Source: Mytilinidion resinicola
Taxonomy: Eukaryota; Ascomycota; Dothideomycetes; Mytilinidiales; Mytilinidiaceae
NCBI RefSeq assembly: GCF_010093595.1
Contig: NW_022985448.1
Location: 1,468,593 to 1,532,592, forward strand
Length of the DNA stretch: 64,000 bases
Direction: 5' to 3'
Made by a program: the position numbers and the translations under genes
The notes under the pieces: model-generated
What the model was told of the DNA's origin: nothing
Databases searched by the model: none
Seen by the model: only the letters and a program-made list of their open reading frames with translations
In this document: positions 1-9,939 of the stretch, piece after piece
Layout of the letters: the number at the start of each line of letters is the position of its first letter
Numbering within the stretch: position 1 is the stretch's first letter

Positions 1-163
1 TATATCGAGAGGTCCTCTGCGGCAGCCCCTCTTTGCACATTCAACGGACAAACCAAAAGACCATACGAATGAGGCGCCCCTGGTGGCGGAGAAGCAACCT
101 TTCGGAAAAGGCGCCGTGGCATGGATACAGCCCGTGTTCATTTCTTGAGTGCAATTTGCGCAG

Positions 164-696
164 ATGGCCACACTCAAAATTTTCTTCTATTACCCTGGAG
201 CAAACGCGACACTATTATCGCTGCTCTTATCATGTCGCGCAATGTATGCTGCTCTTATGTTTTCAGCCAGAGCCTACGTCTTTTCTTTCAAAACTTTGCT
301 GATCTTGCAGCTAGATATCTTGAAGCCATTGACCTGCTATATACCCACAACACTTTCTACTTCCACGAGTTCGTCGACTTCGCACACTTTTCTAGACTTG
401 TCCTCCCGTATCGGTTTCGTTCGATCCGCACTCTCGCGGTTCATTTCGAGTTCGACCCTTGGAAAATGCGTCTAGGCGGCCCGCTAGAGTACCGGACGCA
501 AGGTTGGGAGCAGTTGTGGAGCGCCCTGCTAGAATTGGAGCATCTTGGCACAATCCATGGGAAGATGTCTGTCTCGAAGGGGATCATCCTGTACGAATGG
601 AGGGAAGGGCGGGGGAAGTGGACAGAAAAATTGGAGCTTTTAGCACCTCTGAGGAAAGTGAGATGCAGTGGAGATTTTGTCTTGTTGTTTGACTAA
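164..696 (+). CDS. DUF7730-like protein, probably 5'-incomplete
   Basis: Two exons, 164-243 and 315-696, joined across a 71 bp intron that begins GTATGC and ends GCAGCTAG, give 153 residues. The join restores the family-like motif LLLSCRAIYLEAIDLLYTHN, followed by a phenylalanine-rich strand, a segment reading PYRFRSIRTLAVHFEF, a W-x-x-LW helix and a closing ELLAPLRKV motif. This order is what I know of fungal DUF7730 proteins, whose function is unknown. The usual N-terminal part, with a conserved proline-glutamate-isoleucine-arginine stretch, is missing. The first ATG in frame is at 164, so either an upstream exon lies outside the window or the gene is truncated. The join is seen in the sequence; the family call is from memory of the pattern. 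Confidence 0.6.
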
Positions 697-699
697 TGG

Positions 700-945
700 A
701 CCGTCTTCGTGCCGATGAAGTATTTGAACGCCTTACGACGGGTCCAAAGTACTCTCGAAGTGCTTGAAATGACAGCATAATGGCAGAAGTGGCCTGGCCT
801 GGGAGCCGCATACTTCAATCTCTCAAGCTTTGGCAAACTGCGCAAAGTCATTTTACCGTCCATCTGCTTCTTCGGACGAGCCCAGCTACCGGACGATATA
901 TACACACTTTGTAGCCAGTTTCCAGCTTCATTAGAAGAATCATAA
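700..945 (+). pseudogene. Decayed fragment, possible leucine-rich/F-box-type relic
   Basis: Directly after the preceding stop, another frame reads as plausible protein for 81 codons with one internal TAA at 778-780. Recognisable pieces are YLNALRRVQSTLEVLEM before the stop, and FGKLRKVILPSICFFG and LCSQFPASLEES after it. The LRKV and LPxSLEEL style resembles the C-terminal part of fungal F-box/LRR-like proteins. There is no start codon in context and the reading frame ends at 943-945. I read it as a gene remnant; the family is a guess. Confidence 0.35.
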
Positions 946-2246
946 TAGCGCCTGACTCTCGTTTCTCATTTTCTATAAAAGCCTTCTTTTCGCGTTCAAC
1001 TATCTTTTTCCTTCTAGATACATCCAGCGCTATTGGGTTAAAGCCCCAGACTCAAACGTTCAATGGCTAGTGAAGTTGAAAATTTGCAGAGATTCAAGCA
1101 CATGGGAAAGGGCTCAGACGGAATCGTCATTTGCGCTTTGATTCTCCAATGCTGATGTCTATCTCCACGGCCTTCTATGATCCTCTATCAGTTTTTTATT
1201 AAGTTGACAACCCGAGATCACCTTGAAGTGTAGATCGACAACAGCTGCTATAAATGCCGTTTATTTCTAACCAGCGCTGAAGTCTACTGGAGAAGAATTG
1301 TATGGCTCCTCCACATCATCGATTCGCAGTCAACTCAGGATGTCCATCATCACCGCCTGGGCATCATAGAGGAAGACGACAGCTTCGCTCCACGAGCCCC
1401 CGCCATTTGAATCCACTTCGGGCAATTCTGCACACCAACCCAAATTCGCTCCCGTATGATTCCTCGACCCTACCGCAACAGCCATTCCCAAGCACCAACA
1501 TAGTTGGTTTACATCCCCATTGTTGCAGAAGTAGTCGAGAGGATTCGAAAACCTCCATCATGCCGCTCTCAGAAGTATCTCGATTGATCATGCTTCGCCC
1601 AGCCGTCAATGGAGAAAAAAAGGCTGCAGCGTGGAAAGAGCACGCTTTATACCTCCGCCAGACCTCCGAAATCGGCACGCACGCAGAACACGTAAGTTCA
1701 AACACGACAAGCCACGACATGTATGTACCGTTGTCAGGTGAGACTGAGTGCCTCCTCCAGCTGGGTAAACGTATTCAGAGAATTAGTCATCTTTCACCGA
1801 GGATTGAAGTAGCAAGATCGAGCACGTGCACGCCCGGTGGCAGTGCGTTTGAAAGTTAGACATACTGTAGGTACCATTTAGGGGAGTCCAAGAGTAGATA
1901 GTTATTAGAAACGCATCGAGATACATGAATATGGAATGAAGATCATGCTCGGGGTGGCGACTTACTATTAGTCCAATGATAATTTCCACCCGTCCGGCTT
2001 TCTGCGCGTTTTCTAAGCACCACCCTTCCATCTGCTCGAATTACCCTCTTCAATATTCCACACCAGGTGAAAGTATCAATGAGGATTTTTAGTCCCGGGT
2101 TGAAGCCTTCGCCGCCATTCAGTGACTAATGTGGAGAATTCAGCGACAGCAAGAAACGCTCGTGCAGTCCAAAAGAGAAGTGCAGGATGCGTAGCGAATG
2201 CATGGCCGGAAAACTCCGCGAAATCAAGAACGAAAAAGCTAAAAAC
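946..2246. other. Gene-poor stretch with scattered coding-like debris
   Basis: Open frames here are short. The longest on the plus strand runs from 1302 to 1859, is proline/serine-rich and resembles nothing I know. A different frame around 1290-1410 reads somewhat like protein (WRRIVWLLHIID) before a stop. I cannot support a gene. Confidence 0.4.
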
Positions 2247-2418
2247 AAAGGGCGGGCCCCATACAGGGCCTACCTCTTCGATAAGCAAGAATGAACCTCG
2301 CAAATCGAAAACGCTAAATACAAAAGGGCGGGCCCCATACAGGGCCTATACCTCTTCGACAAGGAAGAATGAATCTCGCACAATCGAAAACGAAAAAACA
2401 AAGGCCTCTCTGCTGCAG
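2247..2418. repeat. Two tandem copies of an ~86 bp unit
   Basis: The string AAAGGGCGGGCCCCATACAG occurs at about 2247 and again about 86 bp later at about 2333. In both copies it is followed by CTCTTCGA(T/C)AAG and by GAATGAA(C/T)CTCGCA. The copies differ by a few substitutions and small indels. They sit at the 3' end of the minus-strand pseudogene that follows, and the duplication extends its open frame. Confidence 0.8.
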
Positions 2419-3952
2419 TTATCCTTGAGGACCAGCTCTGGGCGGCATGCCCAACGGCCAATGTTTGGTCACTAGTAACGGCCTTGGCCATTTGGAGGGT
2501 GGTCAGAAGGGTCGTCTTTGTTTCCGGAGCATGCTGGGCCCTCTGATTGATTGCAGTCAACTCTTCTAACCGCTCCTGGAGACGGGCAGTTTCGTGGCGA
2601 AATTGTATCGCTTGGTTGTCCCTTTCTTCGTTATAGGCCACCAAGTTCCTCATACATGGGGTGCATTTCTGAACCCATAAGTTTGCCTTGATCTAAGCTT
2701 TTCTGCTTGGGCCTGTGGTTGTCGTTTGCGCACTACCTCTAGCAGCCGCGACGTTGAAGCCTGTACCCGTTGAGGCGTAGCTTTCGCTAACGCATGCCAG
2801 GAAGGCCTCTGAGGCAGCCGCGTACGTAGGTCAGGCGATGAAGTAGAGAATGAATGGCCTTGTTTTGACGCTTAGCCTAATCCTTGCTCTGAAAACCGCT
2901 TCCATTAGGGCCATGAGGTAGCTGGAAGAAGAGCCGCTATATTCATGGTCATCCCTCGTCCGATTGTTTATCGTGTAACCAATGTACTTCAAGGGAGAAT
3001 GTAGAGGGACATCCTGTTCATCCCGAGGGATGGCCCAGAGACGGCGCTCCAGGGCCTCGCAGAAGCTGAGCAAGACCGACTATTTTGCTTCTGAAATGAT
3101 AGAAGCGTTGTCAGCGTTCAGGTATCGACGGCTGCCTTTCTCGCATTCTTCCTTCGTCCATGTCCGTTTCTCAGTACTCATGACATTGTCAATGTCATAA
3201 GCCAATGCATAGCTCTCGGGATACTGATCTGCGTAAATGTGAAGATAATGAACCGCGCGAACTTGTTCGCGCGGGGTTGGGGACAACCCTGTATCGTCAG
3301 TTAAGTACCGAGCGAATATGCTAGGATGAGCCGGGACGTCGTATGTGCTATGCTCCCGATTGGCCTCCAATGCTTGCTTGACGCCTTGTGCTCTTGATGG
3401 ATGAGGGCGTGCCAAGTTCCCACCCATGATTTCAAGAAGCAATGATTTGGCAATTGAGCAAGTTAACGTCACGCAGCTCTCGAACCCTATATTCCAGTCA
3501 TCATTCTGAATGTCCCCGTCTGGCGTTGCTTTGACGCGGCCGTAGGCTTTCCTGATAAAGTCGTACTGGCCCTTCTGCAATTCGATTACAAACTCGTACC
3601 CAGAATCGGCGAGCTCTTTAAGCTGTTCGAGAGAGAGCGGGCAAAGGGTCCCGACAGGCGTTGGCAATTCGTCATCGTAGACACCAGCTGAGGCATTGTT
3701 GCCGGAAGAACGCGTCGCAAGACTGGCGATGTACTGTTCCGGCTCGTCCCCTTCAATGTCATCGGAATCGTTTTCATCGTCTGTATCGTAGATGCAGATG
3801 ACGACGTCTCAGGCGGACAACGATCGCTTTATAGATCGCTCGGAATCAAGCCCGTCGTGTGGACCCTTTCGTGCCGAGTTCGAACTTGAGGTGAAAGCCG
3901 ACCGAGGGTTGGGCGGAATTCCCGCAGGCATGTTGCCATGAGACAAGTCCAT
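2270..3952 (-). pseudogene. Single-frame pseudogene with four in-frame stops, unknown family
   Basis: Reading the minus strand from the ATG at 3952-3950 (MDLSHGNMPAGIPP) one frame stays coding-like to about 2330, interrupted only by TGA at 3811-3809, TAG at 3082-3080, TGA at 2833-2831 and TAG at 2695-2693. Between the stops are an acidic linker (DTDDENDSDDIEGDEPEQY), a helical section beginning LPTPVGTLCPLSLEQLKELA, a WTKEECEKGSRRYL segment, and a C-terminal coiled-coil-like section rich in Glu, Arg and Gln. There are no frameshifts over about 1.6 kb. Each stop could arise from a CGA or CAG codon by one transition, as expected for a recently silenced gene or for repeat-induced point mutation. 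Introns covering some of the stops cannot be excluded. The last ~25 codons run through the tandem duplication and are probably not original. I do not recognise the family. Confidence 0.6.
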
Positions 3953-4206
3953 CGTGCAGCGGTGCGACGCTGTGCGGACAAATGGTACTTAAGCGCTCTT
4001 GATGTCGTGTGACATGATAGATAAAGGGTGGACAGAGCAATGTGACGTTAGAAGATTTCAAAATAACGGGTTAGTCAGCGAGAGGCGCGACACGTAGAAC
4101 ACAGAAGAGCCACCAACATCGACACCTCTACCATCACACAGTCCCGCGAAGACCGTAGCAGCATTGCTAAATTCACGCGCCTCATCGTTGCCTTTGCGCA
4201 TCCAAA

Positions 4207-5649
4207 ATGACGCCACCACGCGAGCGGCCTTCGGCCAACATGGGGAGAGTGGAAGACGTAATTACCGTCTGGCAACAGGAGCTGAAGGGCGAGTGCGCTC
4301 GTCGGCTAGGCGTCCTCCCACCTTTTATCAGCACTAATCTGAACACTCTGAAGGGACGCCTAGCCAAGGCGACCCAAGAGACTTATGTTCTCCGGAGCGA
4401 AGGTATTGTTGACGGTGAGAATTTTCAATCTTTGCATTCGAGCAGCGGGCGTCTCCAATCCACTCTTGGATCTTTTCAATCGAGCATCTTGAGTTTCGAC
4501 CCGTTGCTCGCGAGTCTGATGGACATCAAGTCTTCGCTCGTCTCCTTTTCATCCAAGTCAAGCGTAGGGGCTGTACGGCCCTTGCTTGCAAATGCCGACC
4601 GGGAGCAATTCCAACGGGCAGACTTTCCATCCAATCCCGTGAATGCGGGGGCCGGAGATGGCGTGCATTTGTTGAATTCCTTAAATGCGGATGCAAACAA
4701 TAGCACCTCCACTCAGAGCAGCAAGCTTGTAGACGATGGCACTGACATCACCCACATCCTCCTTGCTCTGAATGCTGCAAATGCTAAAGTGGAACGCAAA
4801 CACCAAGAGTTTGCTGACCTGGCACGGCTCATCAAGACTCTCGTCAAGTCGGTGGAAGATGACGCGGTGGAAGAGTGCTCCAGACTCACGACTACGTTGG
4901 AGAGTCTCCGAATCAGCTCTGAAAAGGAGCCACGTCGGGCAAAAAGCACTAACCAGCAGCGTCAGAGACAAGCCGCCGCCAAGGCAGAGCTCTTAACCAG
5001 TCGGCTCAGGATCCAGCGGAGAATGCACATGTCAACAAGCCGTCAGCTGAAGAGACAGATGGACCACATGACTCAGGCATCCAAGCGGAACACCATCAGC
5101 TACGTGCAGGACAAGCTCGACCTGACCGAGCAGCTGGGACAAAAGGACGCTGAAGTCAACGAGTCGAAAACCTCTCTCCAAGAGTTGAGAAATTCGTTTG
5201 ACGAGCAGAAAGAGGCCTTAGTCAAAGAAAAGGCGAGAGCGAAACGTCTTGATGAAGACCTTACCTCGAAGAGCACTGCCGCCACCAACGCAAAGGACGA
5301 GGTCAGACGCATCCAAGGCCTACTCGATGGCGCCAACTCAGAGACTAGTCGCGTCCAAGAGCTGCTCAACGGTCAGACCGCAGAGACCAGCCGCATCCAA
5401 GTGCAGCTCGATGGCGCCAACTCAGAGAACGACCGTCTCCAAGCGCTGGGTGACAAGTCAACTGCAGAGAACGACCGCCTCCAAGAGCTGATCAAAGGCG
5501 CCAATTCGGAGACCAGTCGCGTCCAAGAGCTGCTCAACGGTCAGACCGCGGAAACCGGCCGCATCCAAGCGCTGCTGGACAGTTCGACGGCAGACAGACC
5601 GCGTCCAAGGTCTGCTCGTCGAAGAGACAGCCCGTCTAGTAGAAGCTAG
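4207..5649 (+). CDS. Coiled-coil protein with 14-residue repeats, C-terminus frameshifted
   Basis: An intronless frame of 480 codons starting MTPPRERPSANMGRVEDVIT. The N-terminal half is Ser/Thr-rich with no domain I recognise. From about residue 190 it is long heptad-like helix (EFADLARLIKTLVKSVEDDA, then KLDLTEQLGQKDAEVNESK). Residues 368 onward are seven tandem 14-residue units (42 bp each, starts at 5308, 5350, 5392, 5434, 5476, 5518 and 5560) of the form R-[IV]-Q-x-L-L-x-G-x-x-x-E-x-[SD], i.e. two heptads per unit. The seventh unit is 40 bp, 2 bp short, so the annotated end (DRPRPRSARRRDSPSSRS) is out of frame. The original frame carries on from 5600 as RVQGLLVEETARLVEA and stops at 5744-5746. 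The gene may therefore be newly damaged, or a sequencing error may lie near 5594. Function is unknown; a structural or scaffold role is only a guess. Confidence 0.6.
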   Translation: MTPPRERPSANMGRVEDVITVWQQELKGECARRLGVLPPFISTNLNTLKGRLAKATQETYVLRSEGIVDGENFQSLHSSSGRLQSTLGSFQSSILSFDPLLASLMDIKSSLVSFSSKSSVGAVRPLLANADREQFQRADFPSNPVNAGAGDGVHLLNSLNADANNSTSTQSSKLVDDGTDITHILLALNAANAKVERKHQEFADLARLIKTLVKSVEDDAVEECSRLTTTLESLRISSEKEPRRAKSTNQQRQRQAAAKAELLTSRLRIQRRMHMSTSRQLKRQMDHMTQASKRNTISYVQDKLDLTEQLGQKDAEVNESKTSLQELRNSFDEQKEALVKEKARAKRLDEDLTSKSTAATNAKDEVRRIQGLLDGANSETSRVQELLNGQTAETSRIQVQLDGANSENDRLQALGDKSTAENDRLQELIKGANSETSRVQELLNGQTAETGRIQALLDSSTADRPRPRSARRRDSPSSRS

Positions 5650-5746
5650 GAATAGGCTTCACGCACGGGAAGTAACCATACTTCAGATGGTCGCTGCAGT
5701 GACGATAGCCAACGTGGCGGCTGCACGTGTACCAGCAAATCCTTAA

Positions 5747-6719
5747 AAAGGTGTTGCGCCCGCGAAAATGGGACGCGTAGTCGCCAGAAATCCTGGCGGC
5801 GATGGCTTCGGCCCGGGACTAAAATCTTCATTGATACTCTCACCTGGTGTGGGATATTGAAGATGGTTATCGAGAGCTTCATCTATGCAGAAGCGCCAAA
5901 GGCAGGACAGTCTGTCATACGCCTGGAGTGCTGATCTGGAAGCGACCGTTCTTCAACGCAGTAATCTAATCAAGGCTAACAACGGTGCTGCCAGGTGATA
6001 AAGATGCATTATGATATTTTTGTTACCTGCTAGAGCAAACAGCCGTCCTATATCGCGATCTGACGCGTTGATTTACTGCGCTGCAATCTGCATCCGCGTC
6101 CTCGGATTTTGAAGGCCTTACGCGATCTCGATGCTTCTAATACTCTCAGCTACAGTCTAGAATAGACCCGCTGCTCTTATCAATTATATCGGCCCTTAGT
6201 TGAGCATAGGTATAGGGAATTGCGGGAGAACAAGCCGGTGAACTTGACAGTCGACTTGAGGTGGTTCGCAGCGGCACGAAATCTACTAGTCTGGGAGGAT
6301 GTTAACTAAGCTCAACGGTCGAGAACTTCGGAACAAACACTTAGACATACTTAGCATGTACCTGGAGAGAAAGAGACCGACATCATAGAACATGGAGGAA
6401 CCTGAAGGTCGAGGGACGGACGAGGTTGCCGGCCGGAGTATATTGTGTTTAGTCATCATCCTCAACTCCAACGTCAATCGATTTTTCTTTTCTGCTCTTA
6501 CACAACAAGCAGTGATATAAAGGAGACGATTCTCAGTTTTGTTCGGGAATAGATGTATAGAGCCTCCTTATCCCGCCCACCTTCTAAGATGCACGGTACT
6601 GGCGCTTTGACTTCCGACAGCGAGCTTCTTAGCTCCATTCACAATCTTGTAGCCTCCAGGACTGTACTACCATACGCCCCTGGAGACTTTCAGTTTCTTT
6701 AATACTGCGTTTATCCCGT
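5747..6719. other. No gene seen
   Basis: No open frame longer than about 60 codons has coding character on either strand. Nothing recognisable. Confidence 0.5.
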
Positions 6720-7320
6720 TGTATGAATCACGTTGTGGTGAACTTCGCGTCAACTCCTAGTTGTCTCTATTGTTCCAGAGGAGAATAGACAACGTCAAAC
6801 ATATTGGAAAACGCAACTCAAAAGCTATTCCAATCCACGGTCTAGTAGATTTTGCTTCCCGCTCCGACTTCTTTTGCTGCGCTAGAGCACATCAGACAAT
6901 GTCAAATGTTCCGAACATGACCGCTTGGACAACAGCTTGATTCACAATGTCATAGGATTTACATCCCGTTCAGTCTTTCCGCGACGCATTAGAGCACTTC
7001 AGACAGTGGCATGGCAGGGTGAGTAGAGCGATTCAGACACCAGCCTGATCCACGACGTCGCAGAATTTACGTCGGTCCCTTTATCTATCTGTCCATCGAA
7101 GTTTCTCAGACGGTGTCAAACGGTCTGACTATGACGGCTCAGACATCGGCCTAATTCACGACATCACGAAATTTACATCCCGTCCAGGTTTTCTGGGATG
7201 GATCAGAGGACCTCAGGCAGTGCCATCCCAACGCCAAACTCCTTCCTTTCCCACATCAGACGTCTCGGCATCCCGGTCACGAATGTCATGTGATATCCCA
7301 CGAGTCTCCAGTCGGGGTGG
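6720..7320. repeat. Degenerate tandem array, ~107 bp period, about six copies
   Basis: An anchor related to ATTCACGACATCACGAAATT followed by TACATCCCGTCCAG recurs near 6741, 6849, 6957, 7064, 7171 and 7276, i.e. every 105-108 bp. A second anchor, GAGCAC(A/T)TCAGACA(A/G)TG, tracks it in the middle copies (about 6883 and 6991). The copies have drifted considerably. The array ends just upstream of a TATA-like sequence at 7322. Confidence 0.7.
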
Positions 7321-7490
7321 GGTATAAATCCTCTTCCTCGACCCTGGGAAAGTTGCTTTGCAGAAGTTTCCGCACTGAACAACAAAAGATAGCACACGCT
7401 GCTGCTCTTATGTCCAGTGGCGGTGGTAGCGGCGGCGTACTAACATTTTCGAGCGTTTGGAACATGAAAGAGCTGGAGCACTCGAGATGA
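7319..7490 (+). other. TATA box plus short Gly-rich ORF start, possible gene relic
   Basis: GGTATAAATCCTCTTCCTCG lies about 87 bp upstream of ATGTCCAGTGGCGGTGG, which opens a 26-codon frame starting MSSGGGSGGVLT. The same arrangement, GTATAAATCTCCTGCATCG followed about 77 bp later by ATGTCTGGTGGCGGTGG, is found at 32083-32200. Both look like the 5' end of one gene family. Met/Gly-rich starts are typical of fungal Ctr copper transporters, but no transmembrane part follows, so the family is speculative. Confidence 0.3.
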
Positions 7491-8481
7491 ATAAAATTGA
7501 TCGACACCTGTAAATGATGGAGAGGAGGGAGTTTGCATGCTGGCCCCTTAGTACCTTTGGATCAATGATGCTGTCTACCACTCTCTTCTCTATCTTTTTC
7601 ACACTATTCGATCTTGCTAATTAGCAGTATTTGCAAGAGGAGATGAACCATTTCATTTAGAATAGCATCTAGATACCTTTAACTTGGTAAAGTGGTGTTC
7701 ATTACCGAAATCGCTCGCATGCTGCCCTCTCTGGCCATTCGTTCATGGATCGCGACTTTGATTCTCCACTTCCCCTTCAAATTGTGACGGGCTGTATTTC
7801 AAACACGGCGCTTCTCTCCGAAAACTCACATGGGCAGCTGTCTTCTTGCGATGATGCAGAGCTACACCCCTCAAGGCATGGATCAGCGTCTAGGCCGTTG
7901 TTGATTGATTGATCTCCTCCCCTTCCATAATCCAGGAACACAGCTTTTTCGCGAGCAGCGAAAGATTTTATACCCAGCCGAAGCTCAGCGCACGTGATAC
8001 GTCGCGCTCTCTTCCCGCCTTGTTCTTATCATGTGCCACCCACGTGTCTCCCCCTTCAATAAGGTATAACTCTCCCGCTTCGAGCTACGGATGAGCCTCT
8101 TTTCTTCAGGGACATGCAAGCTGGACAATCAAAAGAAGATCGAATCCTATACAACGGCTGGTGGTATTGTGTTTTTTCCAAGTACTTCAATCCGACCCGT
8201 GCGAAGGTGGACTGTGTGTGGGATCAAATCGAGGCTTCCCACAGTCTGTGGAGAAGAAGATACACACCTTATTAATGCTCTCCATCTCTATACACTCCTG
8301 CCCTACTTTATCATCTCTTCATACTGCTGTTCCTCAGAGATCCCATATCAAGATGAGCGTCATCTCCACCTAGATACTAACAATCCAGGACTCGTAGCGG
8401 GGATGGCGAGTACCACTACAAACAACAGCGAGCGCCGCATTCCCTCGTCCTCTCTCCTCAACCATGTGAACCTTTCCGGGG
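7491..8481. other. No gene seen
   Basis: The frame at 8091-8618 on the plus strand has low-complexity, non-coding character and ends inside the minisatellite. Nothing else is recognisable. Confidence 0.45.
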
Positions 8482-8890
8482 AGTTTTTGACCCACGCTCT
8501 CTCCTCCTCCGAGCCATCATGGGGTTTCTCGTTCCCTTTTGATCCGCCAAATCTGCTCCAGTCATGGAAAGAATCGGGCGAAGGGTTTCGATCCGCCACT
8601 CCCCCTCCCCAGCCATGAGATCATCTGTCCATATTTTTGACACACGGCACCCTCCTCCCCACTCATCGAGGATGCCCGTCCTAATTCTTGATCCACCACC
8701 ACCACCACACCCTCTCCCATTGCATCCCTCGTCGAGTCGTTTTTGATCCCCACCCCACTCCCTCTCCACCCATTCCGCAATTTCCCTTTGTTCGTTTGAT
8801 CCGCCACACCACTCCAGACCACCACCAACCATTAGCTTCTGCCGGGTTGTTTTTGATCCCCATCCCCTCCCCTCCGCCCAGGACTAGGCA
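8482..8890. repeat. TTTGATCC minisatellite, ~48-55 bp period, about eight copies
   Basis: Each unit begins TTTTTGAT or TTTGATCC(G/C/A)CCA, followed by a C-rich pyrimidine tract with CTCC/CACC motifs. Starts are near 8482, 8537, 8587, 8635, 8688, 8741, 8795 and 8850. The bias produces long open frames on both strands (Pro/His-rich on plus, Gly/Trp-rich on minus) that are not genes. Confidence 0.7.
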
Positions 8891-9939
8891 GGCCCAAGTA
8901 CTCCTAACACCCTCTTCGATATTTATTTGAACACTGCCTAGTCCTTCCCTCTGAGGAACACAGAAGAGCAGCTGCAGCCGACGTTATATACCCTCCAGCG
9001 AAGAAAAGATTCGAGGGCTTACGTAAGCAGCACGTGTGGCGGCACGTGAATCGGGCTCCCGACCTTTGGTTCAACGCCCGGCACGAAAAAAAGCGGGCAC
9101 ACTCATCAAGTACTCTTTGCTCGTGTGTATGTACACCAGTCTGCCGCTGCATGGAGCTGCGTCACCAAATTTCCCACGTAGCCCCAAGGATGAAGGGCCA
9201 TCTATCTTCTTGTAGAGTCCTGGAAATTACATTGAAAGCAACCCAAGCAGTGGCAGACGGGTGTATGTATGTACAGACGAGACAGCTTGTTCTGGAATTG
9301 GTGTGCCCGCCTTTTCCATGCCCCGCGGGCCTTTGTGCCGACGAGCGGAGGGGAGAGGGATCCTAGGATTCGGAGTATACAAAGATAGGAGCACACGTAT
9401 GCATATTTTATACTGGACCGAATAGGAGATTACTTCACTGTAGGAAGCAGAACAATGACAGGGGCAGTGACCGTGATAGTCTGATTGACTTGAAGAAATA
9501 TACACGAAAGGCACACACTACTCAAGATGCGAAAGAAATAGCCGTCATAGTAAGCGAACCATTTCCAACGACTAGTCCTCCCCACTGAAGAAGAAAAAAG
9601 AGCCCAAGACATCCAGCCCACAGTTTTCCTATCCCGTTTTGCAGTGCAGCCGTCGAAGTTCGTAGCGGAGCGTAGCGCCAGCCGTTTCGTCTCCAAACCA
9701 CCCACCCCTCTTCCCCAACTCGCTCGCTCAAGAGCGAACAAATAGCCAGAAGGGGAGAAGTTATACAAAAGAGAGCAACCTCGTCGACAAGAGAAGGACA
9801 AGCTCTTCACCAAAAGAAACAGAAAAAAAAAGGAGAGACATCCATAGCCGTCCGTATCATAGAACCCATGGACTCATCCGTAAACATCGTTACCCCTTGA
9901 CCATACACCTCGACCTCTTACACCTGCGTCTTCACTTAC
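8891..9939. other. Intergenic, downstream of the NTF2-like gene
   Basis: No supported gene. The part next to 9940 is presumably the 3' untranslated region of the minus-strand NTF2-like gene. ACGTG-type boxes occur near 9030 (CAGCACGTGTGGCGGCACGTG). Confidence 0.45.

Noticed and set aside
1302..1859. 185-codon plus-strand open frame
   Set aside because: Pro/Ser/His-rich with no motif, an overlapping minus-strand frame of similar length, and no splice or promoter support.
8091..8832. Several 60-175 codon frames on both strands
   Set aside because: They are products of the TTTGATCC minisatellite: Pro/His on one strand and Gly/Trp on the other.
9430..9813. 127-codon minus-strand frame downstream of the NTF2-like gene
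   Set aside because: Lies in the expected 3' UTR; no conserved motif and no ATG in good context.
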